From Trichoplax sp. H2 (lineage: Eukaryota > Placozoa > Uniplacotomia > Trichoplacea), in assembly GCA_003344405.1 (NCBI GenBank), contig NOWV01000052.1:1-64000 (forward strand): a stretch of 64,000 nucleotides of DNA, written 5' to 3'. Under the pieces are notes generated by a model that did no database searches, was not told the DNA's origin, and saw nothing but the letters and a program-made list of their open reading frames with translations. Of this stretch, positions 38,865 to 52,562 are shown piece by piece. How positions within the stretch are numbered: position 1 is the first letter of the stretch; each line of letters starts with the position of its first letter. Made by a program: the position numbers and the translations under genes.

Positions 38865-41800
38865 TTTCTATTTATACGCTCATCGGGCAATTACGTAAAA
38901 AAATTTCAAAAATTTACTATCGTACAATAATAGCTGGAATAAGTCAATACATGGTTTATAGATTGTGGTATTTTAAAAATGAATCTTTTTCATTTCAAAG
39001 TTTACAATCAGAAATCTGTTAGGTATTGAAGTATTCTGATTGCTTTCTTAGTTCTAACATTCAGTTACTGTTAACAATTATAATGATTTGCATCAGATAT
39101 TGCAAATATGGAAGGAAGTTTTTAGTTCATAGTAGGTTAATTTAGGTACCAGTTATTAATATAGTTCTATTTTATTTGTAATCTTTTATAAAAGTATATA
39201 AGCTGAAACTGACCTTTTAAAGTAAATCCTTTAATGATAATTAACAGGGAAATGACTATCTTCTTAGGCAAAAGGCATACTTCAATATACAGTATACATA
39301 CGTCAGTAACGGCACACCTGTGATGAAATCTAAATACGTATAATTGATTTTTATTGATTTATAGATTCTTTATACTTAAATGATGATAATAATGCAAGCA
39401 AATCCTCGTAGGCTATGGCAGTATCCAGGCTTTTGGAGATTTAAATAATTGGTGAAAGTCAGATAGCATTTTACATTAGATTCCCGCAGGATTATTTCTT
39501 CAACGTTACGTTCTGATTATAATAGACTTGCTTCCTAATACTTTTATTAACTAAATTAATTTTCGTAAATTGTAACTAAAATCTAACTAAACTCAAACTC
39601 TCGACGTCTTTATTATGATCTATAGATTTATTGTACGTGTACATGGTGTAATGATTGTAAGATTTATGATGTACGATATTGAATTTTTGAGGTAATATCG
39701 TTTTACTTGATCTATATTCATGTATAGATGCTCATGAACTTGTATCCAACATAAGTAATTGTGTAAAGTGTCTTAACTTTGAGACAACTGGAATTATTAC
39801 GTAATTTAACTTTTCCGAGCTGGAATTAATTTTTTAACTGATGTAAATATCAGTCGTCGAAATTTTAATAATAATTATATAATAAGTATCAATTTTGTAT
39901 TACAAATTGTTTATCTTATTCGTTACTGGATTGAAGTTTTTATGAAATTTAATAATTTAATTTCGAATTAAATATCTCAGTCATCTGTTTTAGGATATAC
40001 TTTTATCACAACGCTATTATTCTTCACGTCAATTCATAGGATGATTTTTAAAAACAAAATTTTAATGGTGTAATAATTAATTTGACCTGAATTTCGAATA
40101 AATTGTATAAAAAGTGGACAGAACCCTATCTTGGTAGTTCATACTCCTCATTATGGCTTTACAGGATGTTCTCGCGACTTAGAATTTCTTTCTCAAAATA
40201 CCTACTTGTTACCATTAAGGATCTAAGATTGTAAATCGTTTATCATACGTAGTAACATTTACATCTATTGAATTACCAGCTCTTTACTTTCATAGTAAGG
40301 CTCTAACTAGGAAGTTATGACGAAATTGTATTATATAAAAATATCATTAAACGTAAAATCTGCAAAAACGTCATAAAATATGAATAAATTAATACTACCC
40401 GTGGAAACTGTTGGGCGACATTAAAAGCTTTAATAAAAATATGTATAGTACCATATACTATATTTCAATGAAGAATATTAGTCGAAATTATTAAACACCT
40501 TTGAGTCTGGAAATATTAGTAACTCAGTAATTTATTCATTATATACGTCTAAGGTTTGCAAACTATCCCTTACTATTTTACTCTAAAAGGCTAATTCCAT
40601 TAGCAAATATGCCGTACATATGCACTGAAAGAAATATTGCTATCCAAGATTAAAGGTATTATTTAGAGGAGAAGCCCACTACTTTTCCAAATATAACCAT
40701 CAGAAATGATCTTTTTAGTATTTGCAGTAAGCCTATTGGATTTAATTTGTCTGCTTTTACTAGCGTTCTAACTGGGAAAGTACATAAATAGTTTTAAAAA
40801 CGATAAAATTACATATGCCATTAGATATACAGTACGGCATGTTTTATTGTCAAGACTTTGCGTAAGATTATTAGTAAATCTACGTGTGTTCTTGAAAGGT
40901 ATATTAGATTACGTTCATTGTTTCAAAATTTGGATGTACCCGTATGCGTATTCCGTGTATAAACAAGATATGATTCTACATATGTTAAACCGATATAATT
41001 TTACTAGAAATTAGCCCTTTCACATAAGAGACTAAAGCTGTGATAGCTAATCATAATCAGTAATTGCTTCTTTCATGGTTTAAAATTTCATGAACTCTAA
41101 TGGCAAACACTATTAAAGCATTTATTTTATATCTTTGCCAATAGCGATTATTTTTCAATGGGCAACAATAAAATAAAGGATCTAGGTAACAAAAAATATT
41201 ACAAGTTAGCCTAACAAGCATGTATTAAGCTTGATTACTACCGTAGTAATAATGCTATTGGCCTCTACGAGAAAATAGGTATCGACTTCTTGTTTAATAG
41301 TTACAAGAAAGTAATATAACCATTTAAATCTAAAACTATAGAGACTACTATTACAAATTCAATTTATTCAAAATATTACAATATAAAAGAAAAAAACGGA
41401 GATCAATAGTTGGTATGCGAAGTCACATCAGCTAACATTCTCTGATATCTAAACTATATTCATAAAATGATAGAATTGTGGAGTAATAAATCCATTACCT
41501 GTTTATCAAAACACGAGGCTAGATATGATAGTATGAAAGAAAATCAATGCGCTAGATGCGAAAGTTAGATCGGTTAACATTCTTGATATCTATTTAAACT
41601 ATATTTATAAATGAATAGAAGTATGGCATAGAATCCACTATATATTTATCGAAATGAAAGCTCTTAATTTGCAAACAGTAAATCATTATGGTAAAGTTCC
41701 AAGAATTCTTCATCATTTATTCTCAATTAGTTGAGGACTTTATCTGTTAAGATAACGACAGAATAAGGCAGAAATATAGATGTTATAATCTGTGGCAAAT

Positions 41801-41928
41801 TAATTTTTTAATACTAAACGATGGAATCTATGGAAATTGTCTGTATTATTGTACATTTCAAAAATCAACAAGTGTTATTATTACATTAATGATTCAGAAA
41901 TCATATCTTTTCAAAGCACGATTATACC
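38865..41928. other. Gene-free spacer between two tail-to-tail phosphatase genes
   Basis: 3.06 kb, strongly AT-rich, no long frames, no supported exon on either strand. It separates the 3' ends of the two paralogous phosphatase genes. The only structure I see is the duplication at 41401-41665. Confidence 0.55.
41401..41665. repeat. Diverged ~140 bp tandem duplication
   Basis: Two copies offset by about 141 bp, with matching landmarks near 41417 (GCGAAGTCACATCAGCTAAC) and 41558 (GCGAAAGTTAGATCGGTTAA), followed by similar GATATCT...AAACTATAT sequence. It lies 3' of the stand-alone phosphatase gene. Confidence 0.7.
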
Positions 41929-44900
41929 TTATTTTACGGATTTACCATTACTTTCAAATGCTGAAATGATGGTTTTACAGATAAACCTAAATTGTACCTG
42001 CAAGTAATATATAGTACGTGAAAATTATTCAACTCGTTGTATGGTAACAGTACTATGTAACAAGCATTAACTGTATTTTACATTTTATGTACTAGGAAAC
42101 ATATTTGAATGCTCATTTCGATCCGTTCTATCTTATTATAAATTCAGTATATGATTGGTAGGATTTTGCTTTACAAGATAAATTACTTTACTCTTCTACT
42201 ACGGCAAGATTATTACTGTATATTTACTTAGCGACATGTGAAATGTATATGAATTAATAGATGTCATATAAGCAAGTCTTACTGGATTCTGGACTAATAA
42301 TCCTCGTTGATCTCTCATCTCTTTAATGATTGCTATTATGTCTACTTTTTCAGAATATCTAAGTTTATCTAAAGCTGTTTCAATAGCCACAAAGCAACCA
42401 GTACGTCCAACGCCAGCACTAGAGTGGATGGGGAGATCATTAATGAATTTGTAATAATTTTACTTATCAAAGGGATTGTTATTTATCCATAGCTATTTAT
42501 ATATATATATATAAATATATATGCCTAGTTCGCGCTAGTAGAATTACCTGCAATGTACAAGAGTAGGATAAGCGGGAGTATAGCGACTCATGCCGACGAA
42601 CTTGACGAAATTATAAAATCCATTATCATCATCTGGAACTCCTATTGATATCAGGAAATAGTAGGGCTAGTTATAAAGACTAATCGTGACAAAAAATATA
42701 TTTAATATAAGCAACATTGCTACCATGATCAGGCCATTTCTTGTATTGAAAATGATGAATAACTCTAGTTTCCTAATTGGATGAATTTGAATTTAATATG
42801 CAAGCTAGATTAAAGGTATCCAATTTTCTGATTTACCTTTGAATCGGTTAATATGATGTTTCTAAAAAAATAATGTTCTTCAACTGTTTCAGAGCAGTAG
42901 TGAACTTGTAAGTTTTTGAATTGCATTTGCTTGTTTTCATCTGGCCAATACTTGTAGCATTTATTCTGTATGATTATAGATTATACTATATCTACTTCTA
43001 ATTCACTATAAAATTATCCCTACTTAGTCAATTACGATAGTAAGGATTATGATGAAATAGAAATATTATAAAATTTATCATTGAAATACCACTCCATTTT
43101 CCACCAAAGAGGTTAACATTACAATATCTAAACATTTTTGTTCCCAGATCATCTATAAATTAAAAAAAATTATATAAAACTTTATTTACAGTCTATCAAT
43201 AAATCGAGTAGTTACCAGACTTGCAATTTGACTTCGAAAATAGGTAGTACGCATTGCTGTCTAATTGATAATGCAAACCAAAATTACCTGCCAAAATTCT
43301 GCTGCAGTATTAGCTAATGGACCTTGAGCACAAATATATCTATTGATAATTTCTGACTTAGAAATATTCATCTTTAAAATTTAAATTTAGTTCACCAGAG
43401 AGCATAAGGCAAGAGAATAAGCGATCGATTAGTATTCTATCGAATTGAAAAAAGACCAAAGCTAAAATCGAAATTACTATATACTATAAGAATACTCGTA
43501 CGCGAAAAAATAATTCTCACACTAGCAGTGAAATTACGACTGGTATAATACATGATGGATGATACATGATTTAAAATATATTACCATCAATATATTTGAA
43601 TCCTCTTTTTAATTGAAATATTCTTTCTTTAATATTGATTTAAATGATTTACGAGTCTAAGATCGTCAAATTTAAAATGATGAAAATAACTTACGTCAAC
43701 ATAACTAGCGTTGATATAATCTAATCTTTGTGACTTTAATTTTACCCTTGTTTCGTCATCTGAATATCGATCAATTAAAAATATACAATCCATTACAATC
43801 TTTCAAATATAAATTTATGTATTTAAACACGATAGCTTTAGTTGGTAGATCAATTTAAACCAGTTTAAGTAATGCATGGTACATTAACGGAATACATTAA
43901 TAGCTATTGGTTAAGTTAAGCCACCGCGTAGGAATAAACGATCAATTTACATGGTAGAATATCATTGTATCTATTTTTCTCTCGGTTATTCTCCTTTCGT
44001 CCTTCTGTGCAAATATAGCACTTATTATGTGAGGGTAGATTCTGACGTAAAGATAAAAAATAATTTAGAGGAACGAAATTAACTCGAAGGCTATTGTTTA
44101 CTACGATAAAGTTTTACAATACTAAATATTTAGATAATAGAAGAGTATATAAGTAATCGATCCACATATGGTTATTTGTTTTCACTTTGCATTAGAAAAC
44201 TGTGACTAAGGATATATATTAAGACAGCTTAATTAGTACTAACTGATACTGAAGACCTTTACTAGCCGTCAGTGTACGCTAATAGATGGAATATAATACT
44301 TTCTGAGCGAGGTTAACTACAATACTTACACGATATATATTGACTGCTTCTGTATCTTTCATGAGCTGCATATGCGAAAGATTCAAGACGACAGCAATCA
44401 ATTAGTAGTTTATTACAGCTCATGTACGGAAGAAAGACACCATGTAAAAGTTATGTCATAAACTATTGATGTTGCGGTGTATTTAAGAGTAGTTTCTATA
44501 AGATTTTATATAATGCTATCATGATATCGATTCTATCGTGGGATTATAACCCGTCCGATTAGATACATGTATACTATTGGTACTCAACTTAAAGATTCAT
44601 TGCTTCTTTCAATCCAACCCTAGAGTTTAATATTAACTACGCCTCTCATGGTAATGATGTTTTTAATAAGCTATGAAGTATAAAAACTAATGTCGATACA
44701 GGAATTGTGAGTATACAAGCAAAACTGGGATACAGAAGATCTATGTTCTACTTTATAATTAATGATCTTGTGATTTCAAACGAGGATTTGTTGATGTTGA
44801 CTCGCGCTGACATTACAAATAGAAAGGCAGAATTTATAACGATAAAATGCAAAAACGGTACTCTAGTATATCAAAGTTGACCAGCTTATGGCATTTAGAG

Positions 44901-45926
44901 GACTAAATGCTATCCAGAATCAAAATTAATGTGATATCTCGACATGTGATCAAAATATTACTCTCTCGATAAAGGAATAGAAATACTTTGTAAGATGTCA
45001 TTTTTGAATGAACTAAGCCTTCAAATAGAACAAAAGCAACTTTAAACTTGAATTTATTATCGTATAGGACACTAAGATTATATCAACAAAGCGACTACAG
45101 AAAAGTAAACTGGTGATCTACTGTAATATTCAGATGGATGAAAGTAAGTCATTAAATCTATCAAAGTGTTTGATATTCTGATATATAAAGAAGAATCCCT
45201 ATTGCTCGATATACATACATTTAGAACTGGAACTCAAAACGACGAAGTAAAAACAATTTTAAGCCTTAATATATCATTGGTTAACTGGCCACTGATCAGA
45301 TTAACTAATACATATCTTAATATGCCTACAACCATGATTATTAGTATACGTATGCGTATAATAAGTTAACATTAATACGAAAATTGTACGTCAAGGTAGC
45401 ATAACTGAAGATTCATACTTCATCTATCAAATTGACTATTGAACGCTATTTCAATATGTGAAATTGGGATATTTATATTAAAGTAACTAATTTATATCGT
45501 AGTATTCAATTATATATAATCATAAGCATATACTAAGTTAATATCAATACTGAATTTCAACACCACGACAGCCGAATGAATGATTTATCCTCTTCTGAAC
45601 CTTTAGCAACCATGCTATCAAGGTATATATATATACTATATGAAAGTAAGTTATTCCAATGAAATTGGTAAATAGATATCGAACGATGCAGAGTAGATCT
45701 TATGAGCATACGGGTCAATTAGGTTAATATTGATATAGAAATTGCTCATCAGGATGATCGCATGAAAGGCGTATGTTCTTATATTCCGAATTGCTTTATT
45801 TATATTCGCATAAATGAAGTCTATATTTTAAATGATAATTAAGTGATATCTTACCAGTTTAAGCCGATGGATAGATAATGCAGCCTCGGATGAATGGTCG
45901 ATAGTCGTTGCTAAAGCTCGGCTCAT
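41929..45926 (-). CDS. Stand-alone protein tyrosine phosphatase (11 exons)
   Basis: Classical tyrosine phosphatase consisting almost only of the catalytic domain: 888 nt, 295 aa. Exons from the start: 45855-45926, 44330-44365, 43951-44041, 43695-43759, 43288-43371, 43090-43152, 42837-42965, 42724-42772, 42548-42641, 42283-42418, 41929-41997. It starts MSRALATTIDHSSEAALS, a 24-residue N terminus with no FERM. Catalytic parts look intact: KNRYNDILPY substrate loop, DYINASYVD, WPDHGVPDD loop, P-loop HCSAGVGRTG, Q-loop QNPVQF. It is the close paralogue of the FERM-PTP gene. Exons 2-10 are 36, 91, 65, 84, 63, 129, 49, 94 and 136 nt, exactly matching the nine corresponding exons there. It lies tail-to-tail with that gene and head-to-head with the FERM-only gene. 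Localisation presumably differs because the FERM targeting domain is absent. Confidence 0.93.
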
Positions 45927-48900
45927 TTTTAGTCTAGCTTATACAATATTGATTGAAATCTTCTCTATTTGCTGAAAGACATAAATGAAAAGGATAACAT
46001 GACAAAATGATCAATGCAGGAGAGTGATGAACTAGCTTCTATAAAGTGACCATCAAAGGTTCTTGTATTTAATGGTAAAATGGCAAAATTCGTGAATTTA
46101 TATCCACATTTCTATTAAGGGAGAAAAATTTTAAGCTATTTATCTATTATAATCATTACATTATCATTTTATGATTAAGCTGAAAGCTATAGTTGGTAAG
46201 CATATAATTAAAGGTAATCATTTTTCAGAACGTATTTTATAACAGCTTTTTTGGATCGGAATTAGACTATAGGAGAAAAAGAATACAATGCGGTAGGGCA
46301 ACTAATACTTATAATGAGTAATTTTATCATTAATCGTAGAATACCGCTACGATCTAGCATCAGTTTTGCTATTACAAGGAGTGCTTGTAAACTAAATGAT
46401 CATCTGCCGATTTAGCACTGATAACTCCAATAGTAATCAATAAATAGGCTGCTCATTACCGTGCAGGTATTGGATTTTATCCTGCTACATGTGCCGTGCA
46501 AAAAATTAAACTTAAACAAAAAATTGATTATGAGATTGTGAGTAGGAATTAGTTAATTCATAAATTACGGCAGCAAATTAAAATAGTTGATTTTCAATGG
46601 TAAGAAATGGTGACAAATTTCCATTTACTATCTAAGTGGCCTTACGCTGATTAATTGTAGCCAATGTTGTCCCAGTATAGTACAGTTTAGTTATGAAATA
46701 TCAGGGCCATTAAATTTCTTTGTAAGCACTTTCTATATACACCAATTTGATATGGAGATCAAGAGAAATGTATTTCTGAGAAGCCCCCCAGTCTTTCTAT
46801 ACTAAAAACTTCATAAATAAATAATTAACTGCCGTATTTGCAGGTGCTTTATGTGTATTTATGCAAATGCCACACAATTAAAGTAACATTATTTTTTTTA
46901 CAGTAAAGATACTTCAATGTTTCACGATTATATTGAATATAGTATTTTCTACTCAGTGCTACAAGTTGACTGTTATTTCGATGTATTTTCCATTGCTAAA
47001 ATTCGAAGAGTCTATGAGTATTATCATGCTCTTACGCTGTAGAACCTAATACTGGTATAGCGGGCATGCTTACAATATACTTTAAAGCGGTAGAACTGAC
47101 TGCAGATTATCAAACTATACCTCCTCTATTTTTGTATTAATTCTACAGGATATTATTTGAACCCTATTTATTTTACTGTATTTTGGTTGGTGATTGGACT
47201 TTTTGTACTCCGCTTTAGTGCCTGTTTATGCCCTACGATATCACTTGATCGAAGTTGATTGGCATAGTAGAATGAAATAGGTGTTGTAAATGATGTAATC
47301 CTGCTAGAGTCAAGTTGGTGTCAAGAATTGCACCAAATGAAGTATAAAGAAGTGATAAAAATGGAAATGACTATGAATAGTGACAGCTACGTCATTCCAT
47401 TTTTCTTCTTGTCTATATAGAAATATTGTTATAAGTATTTAAAGTCGCTATTTAGGTAGTCTTGATGAACTATGGCCTTTCGTGAGTCAGCATGAGTAAT
47501 AAGAATGACAATTTGCTAGCCTGCTGAGCTAAGATCTTCATACTGATTAGTAACAATTTATGTCCTAAGATACTATAAACCAATTGGAGGTATAAACTGA
47601 CAATTTAAATTGAGAATAATTAAACAAATCGACTGTCCGTAGTGGTATGTAGTACTCTATGGCATGACAACATGTTTTAACCTGTAAACCGGAAAATATC
47701 CTATCGTAGGATAGAGGTGGGGATTACAAATTAATTAGCATGGTCAGCGTGCGATTTTTTAAAATTGACTTTTATCAGAATTGGCGTGATTTAAGTGTAC
47801 CATTGGACTCAGCAGTAGGATATACTGTAAACTTCTTAAAAGAGTTACGGTTAGAAGTACAGTATTTTGTCAGCTTAGTCATTCGGTAGATGGCATAAAG
47901 TAGAAATTCATGTTATAACATTGCAGGCGCAAATAGCACAACTCATTAAGAATTGATCTCCTTGAGTTTATTTTTACAATCCATAAAAGGAAATAATTTA
48001 ACTTTGTAACTGTCCAGTTTTGCTAAGATTTTCATTATTGTTAAGTCTATGCTCCATAGGATGGTACTGAGTACCGAAATTGCAGATTAATAGAATAGAT
48101 TTTGCAAGAACATTGATGATTTATGTAGAGTTCAAATAGCCTAAATTTCAGGATGTTCTCACTTGTGGAAATTTTTCATCTTGATTTCATTTTGAATCTG
48201 TACAACAACCTCATTAAAATATTTAAAAGACTTTAAATCGATGTGTCATGCATCTCTACATATCTAAAATACAGTCGATTCATGACTCAATTTTAGAAGA
48301 ATTCATTTTCCTGGTAATTTTTTATAAACCCTAAGTACACGATTCTGTCATTTTGAAGAGTATTGCGCCATAGTTGGAGATTGATTACGTTTGCTAGACC
48401 TATAGCAACTGATATTACTCAATAGCAATTTAATAAGCCAATTTTATATAGCGCGGTATAACTTACATATTCCCTTAAATATTCGATTCTGGCATCTTGG
48501 AGATTAATGATATTTACTAAACCTATAATAAGTGATATTACTCAATGCCAATTCAATAATCCGATTTGATATTTCATGGTATAATTTACATTTATATGTT
48601 GCATGGTACAATATAAAACTGTGCGTAGCTAATTTTATCCAAATTTGATTATTTGACAAGTATCTTATTTGAATGATAGATCTACAGCACTTTGCATAGT
48701 AGAGCATCAGGTGCGGTTTCATAACATAGGCATTTATTTAATTGTTATGAGATTCTTTTAATCGTTGATCGCCTCATGATAGAGTGTGGTCAAAGCAACT
48801 GTGAAAAAGGTAGAGTTGGTGTTTATTTTCAATAACCCTGCAGTAGAAAATGCAGGAGTGTGTTTGTGAGTATGCCATTAATTCAAGATTATTATAAATA

Positions 48901-50763
48901 ATCAATTACTGTATATACGCGTAAATCAATAAATAATGATCACATAGAAGCGTTTTGTAATCTTGGAAAAGATTGTTAGCTCTAGCTGCAATCGATGAAC
49001 GTGTAATAACGGAAGAAATTTTGTTTTTAATGAATGGTAATAGAAAAGATTGTCCAATCTGGTATTAGATAATTCTTGTTTAGCAGAGATGGAATCATCT
49101 TTTGACCCTAGCCATGTTCGAGGAGGGACTTGTCAATTTTTTTTACATCGGGTAAAAATAATTGACAAGGCGCTGGTTCGAGCTATTGAAGGCGTTTTCA
49201 GTATTTTACATTGTCATGAATTGTAGTTCTCCTATACCTATAATTGTCTTGTAATTTATGACGAAATGCAAAGTTTGTTTATATAAGAGTTATGGCACCA
49301 CGTCTCTAGACTGTATTAATTATGCAAAATGGCGCATCATGGAGCGTCCTGCATCGAGTTAGAGATTGCCATGAATTATTCATGATTGAGGCTTATTCGA
49401 TAATGAACAAATGATGTAATAGTCAATTTGTTTACATTCGAGCTGCAATTTCTCCAGACGATGCTCAATTGTAAACCATGGACTATCTTCTTCTATCTAG
49501 GCAGAGCTTGTAAGCCATCATTGATGGATTCAAGATAAATGGGCCTGCTCCAAAAAACCCCGCTTAATTATGATTCAATTCATCCCTAATGAAGTCTTTT
49601 TCATATGCAAAATTTTCATGCTGAAGGGTGATTTTAGGAGCTATTACCTCCGAGCTCGATTGCAGTAGGAAAGGGCTCGTGGAGTAAGTACTGTATTAGT
49701 CTCCGTGATCTTATACAGCCATGGCCACACTGAAAAAAGTGTTGAAGTGATTGAGTTGAATAGGAGTAATACTCGTATACAGAGATATATTTAATTCCTA
49801 TTCTATCAAGATCTCGTTAACTAGTCATAAATATGACTATAATTGATAATAATTATGACTCTAAGCAAGGGCTTCTACGTTATTTTTGGGATCACAGTAA
49901 AATTTCGTAAGTGTTCCAGCCAGCCTCGCTCTATCACATAATGTTTCACAGAATTTTAGGCCAGGGTTATGAGGCTAGAAGAAACTTGATCACTACCTAC
50001 TGTACAGTACAGTATATCAACTAGCTTAAAGTTAGTTGCAGTTCTGAATTTACCATGTCGATGTTCTAATGGCTATTAGATACGATATCTACACAGTATA
50101 CAGCGAGTTCTTCAGTCATGGGCTACGGAAATGCATTAACGTGATCAAGTGGTCCATCCCTCAACCAATTCAGTTGCTCATTTGGTACGGTTGATCAATG
50201 ATAGTATAATTACAAGCCATGATCAATCCGATTTTTTATTTCTCTCCAAAATGGCTAGAGTATATGGATTATAGATTGATCTGAAATGAATTATTTCACT
50301 TGAGCATCTAGGTCAAAATTTAGTTGGATATCATGGAAGTCTGCATCGAACTGAGAAGTCACTTCGAACTCCGATTGGCTAGCTTTGATCTTAACACTAC
50401 AGTACTGTACATATAGTCATTTCTAGCTTAATCCACGGCTAGTTTCCGTCCCTTGGGTTCAATCAGTGGTACAATTGCAATCCATTTGTCGTATACAGTA
50501 GTAGCTCATTTGAAGCGTACAGTAGTTGTGATCATTTTAGTAGTTGCTAGCAATGTTAAAAAGGTTGGAGATGGAGAGTACGCCAGGCATAAGTTCTTGA
50601 CCAGTTCTTATGTACAGGGCTGCTAACAACGATATAGTTCATTGTACTTCAGTTGTCTACCCCACTATTACCTTGTGCTCGTTTTTGCTGTTTCAAAATT
50701 TGAATACTATCATTTTCGCTTTTCCAATGCAATAGAGTGTACGGTTGTAGATAGAAAGTGGCG
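45927..50763. other. Spacer upstream of the stand-alone phosphatase
   Basis: 4.8 kb without a supported gene. AT-rich, with one diverged duplication at 48374-48595, and palindromic TACAGTAC words near 49998-50015 and 50398-50410. Confidence 0.45.
48374..48595. repeat. Diverged ~125 bp tandem duplication
   Basis: Copies at about 48374-48470 and 48498-48595 share TTGGAGATT, CTATA, the string TGATATTACTCAAT and a GGTATAA(C/T)TTACAT end. A 72-codon minus-strand frame at 48504-48722 overlaps the second copy and is not supported as a gene. Confidence 0.7.
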
Positions 50764-51150
50764 TTCAAATGATGAGCAAAATTGTCAGTCTAGGCATTTG
50801 TAGTTGACTAAACAGTCGCTTCCGGTCCTTCTCTCTCTCTCTTAGTCACTTAAGCTTATGTCCAATTAGTTCTGCAAAGCGGGTGTATACCATGGAGGAA
50901 ATTTTCTTCTTTCCCCATCCATTTAATCAATTGACAATCCATTGATTCATTGCACTTTAGTTGTCCACCTCACTATTAATTTCAAATGATGAGCAAAATT
51001 GTCAGTCTAGGCATTTGTAGTTGACTAAACAGTCGCTTCCGGTCCTTCTCTCTCTCTCTTAGTCACTTAAGCTTACGTCCAATTAGTTCTGCAAAGCGGG
51101 TGTATACCATGGAGGAAATTTTCTCCTTCCTCCATCCATCTCATCAATTG
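50764..51150. repeat. Near-perfect 217 bp-offset direct duplication
   Basis: The block starting TTCAAATGATGAGCAAAATT occurs at 50764 and again at 50981. The copies are nearly identical for about 150 bp and include a TC-repeat and the string GCGGGTGTATACCATGGAGG. The second copy runs directly into the next array. Confidence 0.9.
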
Positions 51151-51845
51151 ATAAATATCAGAATCACTGACAGTACTGAAAATTCCCCACGACTTAACTA
51201 GCTGCTAGCAGCAAGTGGACGCCAATATTAGCTGCAAATAATCACGACAGTCAATGTGCAGAAGTCCGTCCAATCAGTCGTCCAGGAAAAGGTGGATCTT
51301 GCCGGTCCAATTAGCTTTCTTCCGTACTTCCATTGGCCTATACTGTACCTGTAGCTGACTGCAGCTGGAAATTTTCTCCTTCCTCCATCCATCTCATCAA
51401 TTGATAAATATCAGAATCACTGACAGTACTGAATATTCCCCACGACTTAACTAGCTGCTAGCAGCAAGTGGACGCCAATATTAGCTGCAAAATAATCACG
51501 ACAGTCAATGTGCAGAAGTCCGTCCAATCAGTAATTGGCTTTGCTCCGTACTTCCATTTGCCTATACTGTACCTGTAGCTGACTGCTGACTGGAAATTTC
51601 TCCTTCCTCCATCCATCTCATCAATTGATAAATATCAGAATCACTGGCAGTACTGAATATTCCCCACGACTGAACTAGCTGGTAGCTGCAAGTGGACGCC
51701 AATATTAGCTGCAAATAATCACGACAGTCAATGTGCAGAAGTCCGTCCAATCAGTCGTCCAGGAAAAGGTGGATCCGGCCGGTCCAATTGGCTTTGTTCC
51801 GTACTTCCATTGGCCTATACTGTACCTGTAGCTGACTGCAGCTGT
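51117..51845. repeat. Three-copy ~250 bp tandem array
   Basis: Copies begin near 51117, 51366 and 51594 with TTTCTCCTTCCTCCATCCAT and end in CTGTACCTGTAGCTGACTGC. Copies 1 and 3 contain a segment with CGTCCAGGAAAAGGTGGAT that is missing from copy 2 (around 51530), so the outer copies are more alike in structure than neighbouring ones. Short minus-strand frames here are repeat-derived. Confidence 0.9.
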
Positions 51846-52059
51846 ACTGGACCCCAAGCAAGGTACTGGTACCGGTCCTGTTCCCAGTTGTAACAAGTCC
51901 CTGACCTGACGTGACGACGCGGAAAGGGTGGGTGGGGTGTGGCATACAGGGTCTCTATAATAAGTCTTTGCCGGCGATTGAAATTGGATGAAATTATCAT
52001 TGGAAATTCTTATTAGACAAATTTGCTATGATGTACATGAGTGGATGCTCCAGTCTAGT

Positions 52060-52330
52060 AAGAGGTAATATGGAAACGCAGCAGCACAGCAGCCGAGTGC
52101 CGCAGATATGCCAGCACGCGTATTCATTTTCCGCGTGCCACAGACTTGTCGACGCAGACATGCAGACAGCAGCAGACGCTCAGGTAGTCGATGCCCTCGA
52201 CTACCTGAGCGAGCCAGAGCGCATGCGAGCCAGATCGCAGCCATTGTTCAGCAGCAGCAGCAGGGTAGCAGCCCTAACCACCACCACCATCACCATCACC
52301 CCCCCCTCCCCCACCACCACTAGCGGTTGG
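52060..52330. promoter_or_regulatory. GC-rich patch upstream of the FERM-only gene
   Basis: An island of markedly higher GC in AT-rich surroundings, with CAG, CCA/CAC and poly-C low-complexity runs and a strong hairpin at 52177-52211. It lies 230-500 bp before the ATG at 52563, so it may be its promoter or 5' UTR. A 135-codon plus-strand frame (52028-52435) crosses it and one frame encodes a Gln/His run, but there is no homology and I do not call a protein. Confidence 0.4.
52177..52211. repeat. Perfect 15-bp inverted repeat (hairpin)
   Basis: Left arm 52177-52191 (CGCTCAGGTAGTCGA) pairs with right arm 52197-52211 across a five-base loop, TGCCC. All 15 pairs are Watson-Crick. It sits inside the GC-rich patch upstream of the FERM-only gene and could form a stable stem in DNA or in a 5' UTR. 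Confidence 0.9.
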
Positions 52331-52562
52331 ATTAACCAACGATCGTTGATGCTCGCCATTGGACAATTCGTCAACAACTTGCAGCTCGTTTATTCAACAA
52401 CTTTCTTCAAGGTAGAGGTAGAATCAATCCATTAATGTATCCAAAAGTCATTGAGATAGACGATCGAGCCAGTCGATGAGGATGGATTGTGAATCAGGAC
52501 CATTGTATAAGTAATCCTTTTCATTCTTGTTATCTATCTTTTATACTAGCTTACCAATCATC

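Noticed and set aside
42490-42525. AT dinucleotide run in the stand-alone phosphatase gene
   Set aside because: Simple microsatellite within an intron; no further structure.
49165-49185. GGTTCGAGC resembling a tRNA B box
   Set aside because: No A box or foldable cloverleaf at the right spacing; no tRNA gene is supported anywhere in the window.
52028-52435. 135-codon plus-strand frame in the GC-rich patch, with Gln and His runs in an overlapping frame
   Set aside because: Low-complexity composition, no homology, and no splice link to the FERM-only gene that I can support.
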